64,000 bases of DNA from Amycolatopsis alkalitolerans (GCF_006152065.1 NZ_VDFW01000033.1:1-64000); one strand, 5' to 3'. Numbered from the stretch's first letter, positions 37,704 through 49,872 are shown. Numbers and translations are program-made. Notes: generated by a model from the sequence alone, not told the origin.

Positions 37704-38288
37704 ATGACCCACGCACATCCGGGCTCCCGCACACCCGACGAGCTCTACGCCACCCCACCGCCCTGGGATATCGGCCGTCCGCAGCCGGCGTTCCGGTCAC
37801 TCACGATCCGCGGCCGCGTGCTCGACGCGGGCTGCGGGACCGGGGAGCACACGTTGCTCGCCGCCTCACTCGGGCTCGAGGCCACCGGGATCGATCTGGC
37901 CCGGACCGCACTGGACCAGGCCGAGCGCAAGGCCCGCGACCGGGGCCTGGCGGCACGGTTCGTGCACCAGGACGCCCGCCACCTCGCCGAACTGGGCGAG
38001 GTGTTCGACACCGTGCTCGACTGTGGCCTGTTCCATATCTTCACCGGCGCGGACCGAAGCTCCTATGTGGACGGTCTACGGGCGGTACTGGCGCCGGGCG
38101 GCCGGTATTCCATGCTGGGCTTCAGCGACGCGGAACCGGATCCCTGGCCGCACAAGCTCTGTCGCGACGACATCACCGCCGCATTCGCCGCCGGCTGGCG
38201 GATCGAGTCGATCGAACCGGCCGTCATCGAAGCCCGTACCGGACGTGGCCACGTCAAGGCGTGGCTCGCGGCGCTCACCCGGCTCTGA
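37704..38288 (+). CDS. Class I SAM-dependent methyltransferase
   Basis: 194 residues. Motif I VLDAGCGTGEHTLL (about 37-50), the acidic end of strand 2 ATGIDLA, then ARHLAELGEVFDTVLDCGLF. The substrate-binding C-terminus contains GRYSMLGFSDAEPDPWP, a pattern common in tellurite/thiol/thiopurine-type or small-molecule methyltransferases. It is probably repressed by the divergent TetR protein, so the substrate may be an inducing toxic compound. It ends 22 bases before a DUF2218 gene, likely the same transcript. Confidence 0.85.
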   Translation: MTHAHPGSRTPDELYATPPPWDIGRPQPAFRSLTIRGRVLDAGCGTGEHTLLAASLGLEATGIDLARTALDQAERKARDRGLAARFVHQDARHLAELGEVFDTVLDCGLFHIFTGADRSSYVDGLRAVLAPGGRYSMLGFSDAEPDPWPHKLCRDDITAAFAAGWRIESIEPAVIEARTGRGHVKAWLAALTRL

Positions 38289-38310
38289 ACACCATCCGGA
38301 AAGGACCATC

Positions 38311-38883
38311 ATGCCGACCGCCGAGGCTCGCGTCCCCACCGAGCGCGCCAGCCGTTACCTCGTCCAGTTCTGCCGGCACACCAGCCAGATGAGCCGCATG
38401 CGGCACCGGCCTCCCGGTCGCCATGGCGTGCCTGATGTTCCGGCCGTGGAGCACGCCGAGTGGTCCGACACCGCCGGGACGGTCCGCTTCGCGCGGGGCT
38501 CCTGCACACTGCGGGCCGAGCCGACCGCGCTGACGCTGCGCGTCGAGGCCGCCGACGGCGACGCCTTGCGGGCACTCCAGGACGGCATCACCCGGCGCCT
38601 GCGGACCATCGGCCGCCGCGACCGGCTGATCCCGCGGTGGCACCCGTCCGGCGACGTGCCCGCGTCACCACCGGCGCCCGCCGGTCGCCGCCCCGGCAGG
38701 ATGCGCGCTCCGGCCTGGGTGGCCGCCGCGGCGCTGGCCGTCGTCGCGCACCTCGGGCTCGCCGCCTCGACCTGGGGAAGGTGGGGTGCCGACGCGCTTC
38801 TCACCGTCGTCGCCGTGAAGGTGCTCGTTGTCGGCGCTCACCTGCTACTACGGCGCGGCGGCTGGAGGCCCCGGGGGCGCTGA
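38311..38883 (+). CDS. DUF2218-domain protein with two C-terminal membrane helices
   Basis: 190 residues. The N-terminal domain (about 10-105) matches DUF2218: TERASRYLVQFCRHTSQM, then WSDTAGTVRFARGSCTL and DGITRRLRTIGRRD. Relatives are stand-alone proteins of about 95 residues, often linked to siderophore or metal genes. Here a linker and two hydrophobic helices (about 132-150, 157-175) follow, an unusual addition. The ATG has an AAGGA site upstream. A copper-operator-like repeat begins at its stop codon. Confidence 0.8.
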   Translation: MPTAEARVPTERASRYLVQFCRHTSQMSRMRHRPPGRHGVPDVPAVEHAEWSDTAGTVRFARGSCTLRAEPTALTLRVEAADGDALRALQDGITRRLRTIGRRDRLIPRWHPSGDVPASPPAPAGRRPGRMRAPAWVAAAALAVVAHLGLAASTWGRWGADALLTVVAVKVLVVGAHLLLRRGGWRPRGR

Positions 38884-38899
38884 TACCCTGGGGGTGTAT
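38883..38899. promoter_or_regulatory. CsoR/RicR-like GC-rich inverted repeat
   Basis: ATACCC and GGGTGTAT flank a short G-rich centre. Imperfect repeats of the ATACCC...GGGTAT type are bound by CsoR-class copper repressors in actinobacteria. The multicopper oxidase starts about 300 bases downstream, which supports copper control, but the match is imperfect. Confidence 0.4.
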
Positions 38900-39200
38900 G
38901 GTAGCTGGCGTGGCGGGTGATGGTGTGATGCGCTGGACGCCGCGCGCGCTGCTCGTCCTCGCCGGCGGATCACAGCACATGACCGGCTGCCCGGGGATGC
39001 TGGCGGACGACGGCGCGCCGTGACGATCACCCGGCGCCGGCGGTCGTGATCGGCCGGTTCACCGCGCCGCAAGTCTCGCGCCCATCCAGGTCGGCCCCGT
39101 CGCAGTGGGGCCGCGCGAGCCCGGAGGTGCTGCGGATCTGACCGGAACGCGCATACCCCGCGTTCCGATCCATTCCTCATCCTCTGGGAGCCGATCTCTC
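38884..39200 (+). other. Leader region of the multicopper oxidase gene
   Basis: A 317-base stretch. Besides the copper-operator-like repeat it holds a possible 41-codon frame (38898-39023) whose product contains SQHMTGCPGMLADD, with Met, His and Cys close together; there is no ribosome site, so expression is doubtful. A perfect 8-bp hairpin CGGAACGC/GCGTTCCG with a 9-base loop lies at 39143-39167, 34 bases before the oxidase ATG, and may affect leader folding or termination. Confidence 0.4.
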
Positions 39201-40643
39201 ATGTCCGTTGGCAACTCGTCTTTCTCGCGCCGCCGCCTGCTTGCCGGCGGGGGCTCGCTCGCCGCGCTCGGGGCGCTGGCCGCCTGCGGCGCGACGGCGT
39301 CCGCCCCGCCGCGCCGCCCGGAAGCGCCGCCGCGCTCGTACACGCTCACCCCGCAACCCACCCGGCTCGACCTCGGTGGTCCGGCTGTGCAGACCTGGGC
39401 CTTCGGGGACACGCTGCCCGGCCCGCTCCTGCGTGGCACGGCCGGTGACCGGATGCGCGTCACCGTCGCCAGCAGGCTCCCGGCCGGCACGACGGTGCAC
39501 TGGCACGGTCTCCCGGTGGTCAACGCCATGGACGGCGTCCCGGACGTCACGCAGCCCCAGATCGCGGCGGGGACCCCGTTCACCTACGAGTTCACCCTGC
39601 CCGACCCGGGCACCTACTGGTACCACTCGCATGTCGGCGTCCAGCGTGACCGCGGCCTGTACGGGCCGCTGATCATCGACGACCCGCACGAGCCTGGCCG
39701 CTACGACGTGGAGTGGACGATCGTGGTGGACGACTGGATCGACGGCACCGGAACCACCCCCGACCGCGTGCTCCAGCGGCTGGAATCCGGCGGGATGATG
39801 ATGTCGGGCGGCGGCATGATGGGCAAGGGCTCGCCGGTGCTGGGCGGGGACGCCGGGGACGTGACCTACCCTTACTACCTGCTCAACGGGCGGGCACCGG
39901 CCGCGCCGGTGTCGTTCACCGCGAAGCCGCGGCAGAAGGCCCGGATCCGGATGATCAACGCGGGCGGCGACACCTCGTTCCGGGTGGCGCTGGGCGGTCA
40001 CCGGCTGACCGTGACCCACACCGACGGCTACCCGGTCGCCCCGGTCACCGTGGACACGCTGGTGCTCGGCATGGGTGAGCGCTACGACGTCGAGGTCACG
40101 CTGGCCGACGGGGTGTTCCCGCTGGTCGCGGTGGCCGAAGGCAAGACCGGCCAGGCTCTCGGCGTGGTCCGCACGGGTGCCGGAGCCGTGCCGCCGGCGA
40201 ACGTGCGCCCGGCCGAACTCGACGGCCGGATGCTGGACTACGCCGGCCTGCACGCCGCCTCGGGCGCCGTCCTGCCCGCGCGGACTCCCGACGTGACGCA
40301 CGATCTGGTGCTGGGTGGCGGGATGATGCCCTACCGGTGGACCATCAACGGCCGCGCCTACCCGGACGACCAGCCGCTGCCGGTGCGCCAGGGCCAGTAC
40401 GTGCGGCTGCGCTACCGCAACACCACCGCGATGTACCACCCGGTGCACCTGCACGGTCACACTTTCGCGCTGCGCCAGGGAAACTCGCCCACCGGGCCAC
40501 GCAAGGACACCGCGATCGTCCTACCCGGACAGACGATCGTGGCCGACTTCGTCGCGGACAACCCCGGCCAGTGGGTCACGCACTGCCACAACGCCTACCA
40601 CGACGCGGCCGGCATGATGACCGTCATCTCCTATCAGGCGTGA
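39201..40643 (+). CDS. Multicopper oxidase (CueO/laccase-like), Tat-exported lipoprotein
   Basis: 480 residues. The signal has the twin-arginine SRRRLLAGGG, a hydrophobic core and lipobox LAAC (26-29), so it is probably folded in the cytoplasm, exported by Tat and lipid-anchored. Copper ligands are all present: HWHG (100-103), HSH (142-144), HPVHLHGH (413-420) and HCHNAYHDAAGM (461-472) with axial Met472. A methionine-rich loop (199-207) suggests Cu(I) oxidation, as in CueO. A copper-tolerance role fits the upstream repeat. Its 3' end overlaps a convergent hydratase remnant. Confidence 0.9.
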   Translation: MSVGNSSFSRRRLLAGGGSLAALGALAACGATASAPPRRPEAPPRSYTLTPQPTRLDLGGPAVQTWAFGDTLPGPLLRGTAGDRMRVTVASRLPAGTTVHWHGLPVVNAMDGVPDVTQPQIAAGTPFTYEFTLPDPGTYWYHSHVGVQRDRGLYGPLIIDDPHEPGRYDVEWTIVVDDWIDGTGTTPDRVLQRLESGGMMMSGGGMMGKGSPVLGGDAGDVTYPYYLLNGRAPAAPVSFTAKPRQKARIRMINAGGDTSFRVALGGHRLTVTHTDGYPVAPVTVDTLVLGMGERYDVEVTLADGVFPLVAVAEGKTGQALGVVRTGAGAVPPANVRPAELDGRMLDYAGLHAASGAVLPARTPDVTHDLVLGGGMMPYRWTINGRAYPDDQPLPVRQGQYVRLRYRNTTAMYHPVHLHGHTFALRQGNSPTGPRKDTAIVLPGQTIVADFVADNPGQWVTHCHNAYHDAAGMMTVISYQA

Positions 40644-41108
40644 GCGGCCCACCTGCCGCAGCGCGACGTCGATCAACTCCGCCGGGGCGCAGCAGCGGTC
40701 CACCAGCCCTGCCGCCACCGCCGCCGCCGGGCAGTACCGCACCGCGCTCTCCGACGAAGGCCTGATGATCCCGCCGGACATGATCCGGGCGTCCGCCGCG
40801 CGCGCCAGTTCGTAACCCGCACCGACCGCGTCGCCGTTGAGGGCGGCCACGACCGGAAGCGGGTGCGCGCGAAGGGCCGCCAGCACCTGCGGCAGGCGGT
40901 GCAGCGGCGCCGCGCGGACCGGGCCGGGCACCGGGCTGACGTCGGGGGCGAAAACACCTCCGGCCCCGGTGAGCACGATGGGACGGCCCGGTCCGACGTA
41001 CGCGACGGCCGCCGCCAGGCTGTCGAGCAGCTCGGCGGTCAGCGCGTCCCGCGCGCCGGCGCGGATCCTGATCAGGATGGCGCCCGGCTTGTACTCCAGG
41101 TCGAGCAT
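40521..41108 (-). pseudogene. Enoyl-CoA hydratase/isomerase remnant with internal deletion
   Basis: The frame keeps the crotonase core: LVLTGAG-like VLTGAGGVFAPD and VVAALNGDAVGAGYELARAAD. But only about 20 residues separate ADARIMSGG from AGLVDRCC, where about 60 are normal, and the C-terminal helices are replaced by sequence antisense to the multicopper oxidase. The oxyanion-hole Gly positions remain, but the missing section carries catalytic residues. It starts nine bases after the chaperonin stop. Probably a dead copy at the end of the prm operon. Confidence 0.6.
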
Positions 41109-41117
41109 CGGAGCCGG

Positions 41118-43808
<2,691 letters not shown>

Positions 43809-43812
<4 letters not shown>

Positions 43813-44537
43813 GAGTCGCTCCTGGAATCGGTGACGACCGGGACGGCCGGATCGGCGTCGGCGTACCGGGTGGCGAGCAGGCCCCGGCAGAAATGGGCGT
43901 TGCCCTCGATCGAAACCCGTGTGGTGGCGGCCAGCCGCAACCACAGCGCCACCTCGGACTTCGCGACCGGCTTGCCGTCGTGATCGACCAGCACGCGGGC
44001 GTGCGCATGGTTGGGCAGCCCGACGGCCTCGCGACGGCGCAGCAGCGCGGACTTCAGCGGCCCTTCGGGCAGGTCGAACAGTTCGAGCAGCGGCAGTTCC
44101 TCGATCGTCCAGGCACCGCTGGTCAGCACCGAGCGGCAGCTTCGTTCCATCGCCGCCAGATGCGCCTTGCGCCGAAACGTCCGGCGAAGCTCGTCGAGGC
44201 CTTCTTCCGCCTCCACACCGAACGTCCCGACGTAACCGAGCCCGGCCGCGGTGCCGGCGTTGATCTTGCCGGAGTCGTGGTGATCGTCCAGCAGCACGCG
44301 TACCCGGCCAACTCCCGGCACCCCCGCCAGCGCGTCGTAGGCGTCGGCGACCATCAGGTAGGCGAAGTTGGGGGCGCAGAACGAAGTGGGCAGGCGCAGG
44401 TGTACCTCCACCCCGCCGTCGTCGATCGCCACGGACCGGACGAAACCCAACTCGGTCACGGGTTCGTCCAGCTCGGGGTCGAGCACCGTCGCCAGCGCCG
44501 CGAGAACCTCGCCCGCCAGGGAAACGGCGGTGGTCAT
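43809..44537 (-). CDS. DUF59/MIP18-domain protein with long C-terminal extension
   Basis: 242 residues. Residues 10-105 match the DUF59 (SufT/MIP18/PaaD) domain: VLDPELDEPVTELGFV and the TSFCAPN cysteine motif. These proteins assist Fe-S or metal-centre assembly. The C-terminal about 135 residues are not part of known DUF59 proteins and have no family I recognise; they include ERSCRSVLTSGAW and HFCRGLLATRY. Such a gene occurs in prm/mim operons. A role in building the di-iron or Fe-S centre of the monooxygenase is inferred. It is coupled to both neighbours by ATGA overlaps. Confidence 0.82.
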
Positions 44538-45535
44538 CGCGCACCCGCCGGAACGGGCAGCCGCAGCTGACGGGGCACGTCGAGGTCGTACAGCGCGGCC
44601 GCGTTGAGCCCGAGGATCTTCTTCTTCTGTTCCGTGGTGATCGCCGGATACTCCGGCATGTCCTCTGGGATCTGGAAGTCGACGAACTTCTCGACGAGCC
44701 ATTTCGGCGTCCACAGTGCATAGTCGCTGCCGAAGAGGATCTTGTCCTCGCCGATCCAGTAGAGCAGTTCCCCGATGATCTGGGCGAAGTAGCGGGGCCG
44801 GGCGTGGATGAACGGCATCGCGACGGCGAGCCCACCGTACACATTGGACTCCTGGGTGGCGATCCAGCAGAAGTCCTCCAGCCTCGGCAGGCCGACGTGC
44901 TCGACGATGAAGTTCAGGTCGAGGTAGTCGGTGGCCACCTTGTCGATGTCGGCGACATCGAACGCGTCCCGGTCCAGCGGCCGGATCGTCGGTCCTTTGT
45001 GGACGTGGATGTTCTTGATGCCGAGCTCGAGGCACTCTTCGAGGTACCGGCGCGACCAGGGGTCGTCGAGCTGGTAGCCGCGCGAGTCGCCGTGCCATTC
45101 CGCGGTGTAGAGCTTGACGCCCTTGAGGTTCATCCGCTCGGCGTCGCGGCGCAGCTGCTCCAGCCCGGCCTCGCCGTTACGGGGATCGTAGGCGTGGTTG
45201 TAGGTCAGCTTGTCCGGATGCTGCTGGGCGAGCCCGAACGCCTCCTCGGTCTGGCCGAACCCGTTGTGGTAGAACTCGCTGAGCAGGGTCGCCTGGAAGA
45301 TGGCGTGATCGACGTGGCCTTCGCCGAAGATGTCCTTCATGAACCGCTCGGCACCGTAGTAGGTGTAGGTGTCGTAGTCCCAGACGACCTCTTCGGGGCT
45401 GAGGTTCTTGTGGTAGTCGTAGAAGCAGTCGATGAACTGCTTGCCGTGCACGTTCTTGTGGTTGCCCGCGCGGCCATCCCAGATGTGGACGTGCCCGTCG
45501 GCGACGTAGTAGCTCTCGCCATCCTTCTCGTACAT
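44534..45535 (-). CDS. Amidohydrolase-family (PF04909-type) metal-dependent hydrolase
   Basis: 333 residues, ACMSD-like TIM barrel. Metal ligands are expected in DGHVHIWDG (H-x-H), IVEHVG, and FGSDYALW. Members hydrolyse or decarboxylate carboxylic acids and lactones. It is a fixed companion of prmABCD in actinobacterial propane operons, but no step of propane, propanol or acetone oxidation needs a hydrolase of this type, so its job is unclear. It starts after a strong hairpin downstream of prmD. Confidence 0.86.
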   Translation of the reverse strand: MYEKDGESYYVADGHVHIWDGRAGNHKNVHGKQFIDCFYDYHKNLSPEEVVWDYDTYTYYGAERFMKDIFGEGHVDHAIFQATLLSEFYHNGFGQTEEAFGLAQQHPDKLTYNHAYDPRNGEAGLEQLRRDAERMNLKGVKLYTAEWHGDSRGYQLDDPWSRRYLEECLELGIKNIHVHKGPTIRPLDRDAFDVADIDKVATDYLDLNFIVEHVGLPRLEDFCWIATQESNVYGGLAVAMPFIHARPRYFAQIIGELLYWIGEDKILFGSDYALWTPKWLVEKFVDFQIPEDMPEYPAITTEQKKKILGLNAAALYDLDVPRQLRLPVPAGAR

Positions 45536-45569
45536 CGTGACCCTTCGCTGTGCTGGTGTTCGGTGGAAC

Positions 45570-45608
45570 GGTGGTGGCGGAGCTCCTCGTGCGGGCCCCG
45601 CCACCACC
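45570..45608 (-). terminator. Intercistronic hairpin between prmD and the amidohydrolase gene
   Basis: Perfect 11-bp arms GGTGGTGGCGG/CCGCCACCACC with a 17-base loop lie in the 91-base spacer. No U-tract. It probably stabilises the prmABCD part or reduces read-through to the accessory genes. Confidence 0.6.
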
Positions 45609-45626
45609 TGGATTTCAGGTCCGGCG

Positions 45627-45977
45627 TCAGCCGTGCGCGAGGAGGTCGAAACCGATGTACTCGGCGGCGTCCTCCGGATTGGCGAACAGCAGCGTGCGGT
45701 CGTCCAGATGCACCATGCGGCCGTAGTGGGTCGAGCTGATCTCCTCGAAGATCGAACCGTCGAACGGCTCACCGAGCGCCTCGGTCAGCTCGTCGTAGTC
45801 GAACTCCAGGAGCTTCGTGCCGTCCACCCGGATCATGGACGGGTACTCGACGAGCGAGACGCCCTTCTTGGTCGCCATCACGTCGGCGACCACCCGGCCC
45901 ACCGGGGTGTTCATCAGGGTGACCCCGCACATGTTCGAGGACCCGGCCTGCGAACCGAACTGCATGCTGCCGCTCAC
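45627..45977 (-). CDS. prmD: Propane monooxygenase coupling protein
   Basis: 116 residues of the MmoB/DmpM family. The GTG start at 45977 overlaps the prmC stop (GTGA). Sequence features are [20 protein letters not shown] and [20 protein letters not shown]. The protein binds the hydroxylase and times oxygen activation; it has no cofactor. An internal ATG four codons later is possible. Confidence 0.92.
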   Translation of the reverse strand: MSGSMQFGSQAGSSNMCGVTLMNTPVGRVVADVMATKKGVSLVEYPSMIRVDGTKLLEFDYDELTEALGEPFDGSIFEEISSTHYGRMVHLDDRTLLFANPEDAAEYIGFDLLAHG

Positions 45978-47080
45978 TTGTCCAACTCCTTCGGTACTTC
46001 GAGCCCGATCTCTTCGAGCAACTGGGCGAACTTCTCCTTCGCCGCACTGAACGAGTCGGCGAACGTCAGCGTCTTCTCCGCCGGCTGCGACCAGATGGGC
46101 TGCAGGGCCTGCGCGGCGACGAGGCTGGCCGGCACCCATTTCGCGAGCCACTCGCCGAACAGCTCCTTGTTGCTCTCGCCGGTCTTCTCGTCGCGGGTGA
46201 GCATCCGGAACAGGGCGCGCGTGTAGCCGAGGTCGCGGCTGTAGTCGTACTCGCCGGTGCCGACGATCGTCGGCGTGATGTAGTCCCCGTTCTTGGCGGA
46301 GATCTGCATGACCAGCTCCGACCGGAACAGCTGGCCCACCAGTTGCTCGAACACGATGTTGGCGCCGAACAGCAGCTCCGCCCAGTCACCGACCGCGGTG
46401 AGCTCCTCGACGACCTTGCGGGTGGGCTGCCACTCCTCGGCCGAGGCCCACACCTCCTGGTGGACCGAACCGTCGAAGGTGTCGAGCGATTCGGACAGGT
46501 CCAGGTTGAACAGCGCGAGGTCCTGCGCGAAGCGCATCTTGTGGGCGGCGTTGACGGCCACCGCGGTGTTGATCATGTTGGTCGGTCCGGAGCGCTGGAT
46601 CGAGGTGAACACGTGCAGCGCCATCCCGTTCTCGGCGTGCATCCAGGCGCCGAGGTTGCGCGCGATGAACTTCTGCCAGGCCGGGTTCCAGTTGCCGTAG
46701 GCGCCCGCGCGCTTGGCGTTCCCCAGGCACAGGGAGACCTGCCGCACCACCGCGGAGTTGTTGCGGTAGATGGTCTGCTCCCACTCCTCGTTCGGGTCGA
46801 GGAAGGCGTGCCAGTTCGATGACTTCGCGGTCGTCCATTCCTGCGGGTAGCCGCCGGGGCCGTCGCCGAAGCCGTAGATCCAGCCCTGGGTCAGGTGCCG
46901 CTCGGGGTCCGGCTGCACGTCGACGGTCACGTCCTCGTACACCGTCGCCCTGAGCTTCGCCGGCTTGAAGTAGTTGTAGGTGCGGCTGGAGGAGCTGGGG
47001 AACTCCAGCGCGCCGGCCTCGGAGTCGGTGAACTCCACTTTCGGGAAACTGCGCACCTTCGGTGTCGCACTGCTCGCCAT
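45974..47080 (-). CDS. prmC: Propane monooxygenase hydroxylase small (beta) subunit
   Basis: 368 residues, ferritin-like fold without a full iron site, as usual for the beta subunit. It reads [20 protein letters not shown] near the start and [20 protein letters not shown] in the middle. It forms the structural dimer core with PrmA. ATG at 47080 with a GGAG site. The gap to prmB is 15 bases. Confidence 0.93.
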   Translation of the reverse strand: MASSATPKVRSFPKVEFTDSEAGALEFPSSSSRTYNYFKPAKLRATVYEDVTVDVQPDPERHLTQGWIYGFGDGPGGYPQEWTTAKSSNWHAFLDPNEEWEQTIYRNNSAVVRQVSLCLGNAKRAGAYGNWNPAWQKFIARNLGAWMHAENGMALHVFTSIQRSGPTNMINTAVAVNAAHKMRFAQDLALFNLDLSESLDTFDGSVHQEVWASAEEWQPTRKVVEELTAVGDWAELLFGANIVFEQLVGQLFRSELVMQISAKNGDYITPTIVGTGEYDYSRDLGYTRALFRMLTRDEKTGESNKELFGEWLAKWVPASLVAAQALQPIWSQPAEKTLTFADSFSAAKEKFAQLLEEIGLEVPKELDK

Positions 47081-47095
47081 TGAGATCTCCTCTGT

Positions 47096-48142
47096 CTACT
47101 CGTCACGAACCGACGTGGTGAACTTGTCGTAGAACACCTGGTCATCCGGTACGCCCTGCCGCGACGCCAGCTCGAGAGCGGCGTCCACCATCGGCGGCGG
47201 CCCGCACAGGTAGACCTCGGTGCGGTGCAACTCGGGCTCCCTGGCCGCCACGACGTCGGTGACCATCCCCTGCTCCGCGGTGACACCGAGTTCCTCGGCG
47301 CCCTCGGTGGATTCCGAAAGCGCGACGACGAACCCGAAGTCCCCGAGACGTTCACCCAGTGCCCGGATCTCGTCCAGGTAGAACAGGTCCGCGGGTGTGC
47401 GTGCGCCGTAGTAGAAGCGGATCCGGCGCGGGTCGCCGGTCTCGCTCAGGTGGCGCAGCAGGCCGAGCACGGGCGCCATTCCGGCCCCGCCCGCCATCAG
47501 CACCAGCGGGAGCACGTGCCCGTTCTTGAGGGTGAAGTTGCCGTAGGGACCGGTCAGCCCGATCGTCGCGCCGACCTCGATTCCGCTGTCCAGCAACGAG
47601 GAGAACCGGCCACCGGGGTACTTCTTGATGACGAACTCGATGTGGTCCGTTGTGGACGGTATCGTCGCCATGGAGAACGACCGGCGCTCGTCGGTGCCCG
47701 GGATGGTCAGATCGGCGTACTGGCCGGGCTTGAACTCGTACGCGGGCGGGTCGACCGGCTTGAGCTTGAGGCCCACGATGTCGTGGGTGTGCGGCACGAT
47801 CTCCACGACCTCGGTCCGGATCTCCTGCAGCGGGGCGGAGTTGAGCAGCTCGTCCTCGTCGAAGTTGAGCAGCTCGATGGTGCAGTCGCTGAAGGCGTGT
47901 GCCCGGCACAGCAGCACATAGCCCTCCTCGACCTCGGCGTCGTTGCAGGCGAACGTCGAGTAGCGCTCCATCTGGATCTCGCCGTCCAGCACGTAGGACT
48001 TGCACGCCGAGCACTGCCCCTCGCGGCAGCCGTGCATGAGGTGGATGCCCTGGCGGAACGCGGCGTCCAGGATCTTCTCGTCCTCGCCGACCTCCATCTC
48101 GATGTCGACGGGTTCGAAGGAGATGCGATGCTTATCGGCCAT
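47096..48142 (-). CDS. prmB: Propane monooxygenase reductase
   Basis: 348 residues. The N-terminal plant-type [2Fe-2S] domain has Cys39, 44, 47 and 79. The FAD domain has RRSFSMA and the NAD domain GGAGMAPVLG and YLCGPPPMV. It moves electrons from NADH through FAD and the Fe-S cluster to the di-iron hydroxylase. A double hairpin lies between prmA and this gene. Confidence 0.94.
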   Translation of the reverse strand: MADKHRISFEPVDIEMEVGEDEKILDAAFRQGIHLMHGCREGQCSACKSYVLDGEIQMERYSTFACNDAEVEEGYVLLCRAHAFSDCTIELLNFDEDELLNSAPLQEIRTEVVEIVPHTHDIVGLKLKPVDPPAYEFKPGQYADLTIPGTDERRSFSMATIPSTTDHIEFVIKKYPGGRFSSLLDSGIEVGATIGLTGPYGNFTLKNGHVLPLVLMAGGAGMAPVLGLLRHLSETGDPRRIRFYYGARTPADLFYLDEIRALGERLGDFGFVVALSESTEGAEELGVTAEQGMVTDVVAAREPELHRTEVYLCGPPPMVDAALELASRQGVPDDQVFYDKFTTSVRDE

Positions 48143-48164
48143 GTGGTCTCTCGATTCTCGGGAA

Positions 48165-48233
48165 CGGACGGCGGCGGCGAACCCCAGTCGCACGCAAGCC
48201 ACCACCGCCGCCGTCCGCTGGTCCTCCAGGACC
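48165..48233 (-). terminator. Two intercistronic hairpins between prmA and prmB
   Basis: Directly after the prmA stop comes GGTCCT-cc-AGGACC (48220-48233). It is followed by perfect 13-bp arms (48165-48177 and 48205-48217) with a 27-base loop. No U-tracts. The pair could protect the prmA message or lower expression of the reductase relative to the hydroxylase. Confidence 0.6.
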
Positions 48234-48234
48234 G

Positions 48235-49872
48235 TCAGGCGGCCGTGACGTTCGGGTTGGCGCGGTAGGCCGCGGCCCACTGCTCACGTTCGGCGTCGGA
48301 CATCTCGTTGAGCGTCACGTTCGGGCTCGCGAACCGGATGCCGCGCAGGTCGTCGAGCGTCCACAGCTTCTTCGGATCGTCGAGGTCCAGGTGCGGCTGC
48401 GGGATGAGGGTCTTGCCGTCGTCGCGGACGTAGCCGAGGTCCTTCACGATGTCGGCGAGATCGCGGTCGTGGTGCAGCGTCTCCCACTCGCGCTGCCCGG
48501 TGAGCCGGCCCATGTTGGGGGTTTCCCGGCCCTCGTACTCGGGACGGAAGGCGACCTTGTCGGTCCAGGCGCAGGTCTCCGAGCAGTAGGTCCGCCACTG
48601 GTCGTCGACCTTGTCCACCACCATGTCCTCGCGGACCAGGCAGGGCACCATGCAGGTCCAGCAGCGGTGCGGGTACTCGTAGCCGACGTCCTCGAACGCG
48701 ATCGGCTTGTTGCGGCCAGGGCGGGCCAGCCGGTTGTAGGCCTCCCACCACTTGCCGAACTGGTTGTACCAGCCCGGGTACTTCTCCTCGAACCACTCGA
48801 AGTCGGCGTCGGTCATGCCGTCGATGCGCCAGTAGTTGACCGGCCAGCCGGTGGCGAAGAACTGTGCCACCCGGTGCACGTAGAACTTGTTCGTGATCCG
48901 GTTCCACGCCTCCTCGACCAGGTCGTGCGGGATCACCAGGCCGTACTTCTCCAGCGGGAGCAGGTAGCTGCGGTAGTAGTCGTCGTAGATCCAGCGGCGC
49001 CACATCTCCGCGTAGGATTCGCGGTTCTTGCGGCGGTCCTTGGTGCCGTACTCGATGAAGGTGCCGATGGCCGCGTCCACCACGCAGTGGTTGTTCCACC
49101 AGGCGTAGCGCAGGTCGCGCTCGAGCAGCGGGCGGTTGCGCTCGTCGGCCAGCGCCATCAGCAGGATGGAGTAGCCGTTGCTGATGTGCCGGGACTCGTC
49201 GGACTGCACCGAGTGGAACACGGTCGGCAGCAGGTAGTCGCCGTTGGCCGCGGCCTCGTCGGGCATCGCGACGAACAGCGTGTTGGTGAACGCGGTCTCC
49301 GCGACCACGGTCAGGTAGATGTTGGCGGCGGTGATCGCGTCGCCGGTGATGAACCCTTCACCGAACTGCCGGCCGATGGTGCCCGCGTAGTTGTTCGCGA
49401 ACGCCTTCTCCGTGATGTCGAACCCGGCCGGGTCGATGTAGTTGTTCATGTACAGCTTCTTGAGGTTCATCTGGATCGTCGAGTGCCTGACCTCGTCGAT
49501 CATCTGCACCGCGAGTCCGTTGTGGATCTCCGGGTTCGGCACGGCGTCGATCGCCATCGGCATCGCGCGCGCCGCCGAGATCTCCGGGAACGGGATGATG
49601 GACAGGAACAGCTTCTGCCACTCCAGCCAGCGCTGCTGCACCTGCCGGAACATGTTGCCCCGGATCGCGCCGTCCATCGCGCCGAAGACGCGGTTGTCCT
49701 TTTCCTCCTCCATCGGGAAGTACGACCGCATGATCTGCTTGAGCGGGTCCTTCTTCGGTGCCTTCTCGAACGTGTAGTCCGTCCCGAAGCGGGTCGCCGG
49801 CGTCGCGAACGTCGGTTCCCACGACAGCTCCGTGATCTTGTTATGCGCCTTGGTGAGACTCTGCCTGCTCAA
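48235..49872 (-). CDS. prmA: Propane monooxygenase hydroxylase large (alpha) subunit
   Basis: 545 residues. The start is a TTG at 49872, chosen for the AAGGAGG site seven bases upstream and because it gives the family's usual [10 protein letters not shown]-terminus. The di-iron ligands are complete: Glu97, Glu127 and His130 (EVRH), Glu192, Glu226 and His229 (ESRH). It belongs to the soluble di-iron monooxygenase group with PrmA and MimA, which hydroxylate propane (mainly to 2-propanol) and can act on acetone and phenol. First gene of an eight-gene operon. Confidence 0.95.
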   Translation of the reverse strand: MSRQSLTKAHNKITELSWEPTFATPATRFGTDYTFEKAPKKDPLKQIMRSYFPMEEEKDNRVFGAMDGAIRGNMFRQVQQRWLEWQKLFLSIIPFPEISAARAMPMAIDAVPNPEIHNGLAVQMIDEVRHSTIQMNLKKLYMNNYIDPAGFDITEKAFANNYAGTIGRQFGEGFITGDAITAANIYLTVVAETAFTNTLFVAMPDEAAANGDYLLPTVFHSVQSDESRHISNGYSILLMALADERNRPLLERDLRYAWWNNHCVVDAAIGTFIEYGTKDRRKNRESYAEMWRRWIYDDYYRSYLLPLEKYGLVIPHDLVEEAWNRITNKFYVHRVAQFFATGWPVNYWRIDGMTDADFEWFEEKYPGWYNQFGKWWEAYNRLARPGRNKPIAFEDVGYEYPHRCWTCMVPCLVREDMVVDKVDDQWRTYCSETCAWTDKVAFRPEYEGRETPNMGRLTGQREWETLHHDRDLADIVKDLGYVRDDGKTLIPQPHLDLDDPKKLWTLDDLRGIRFASPNVTLNEMSDAEREQWAAAYRANPNVTAA

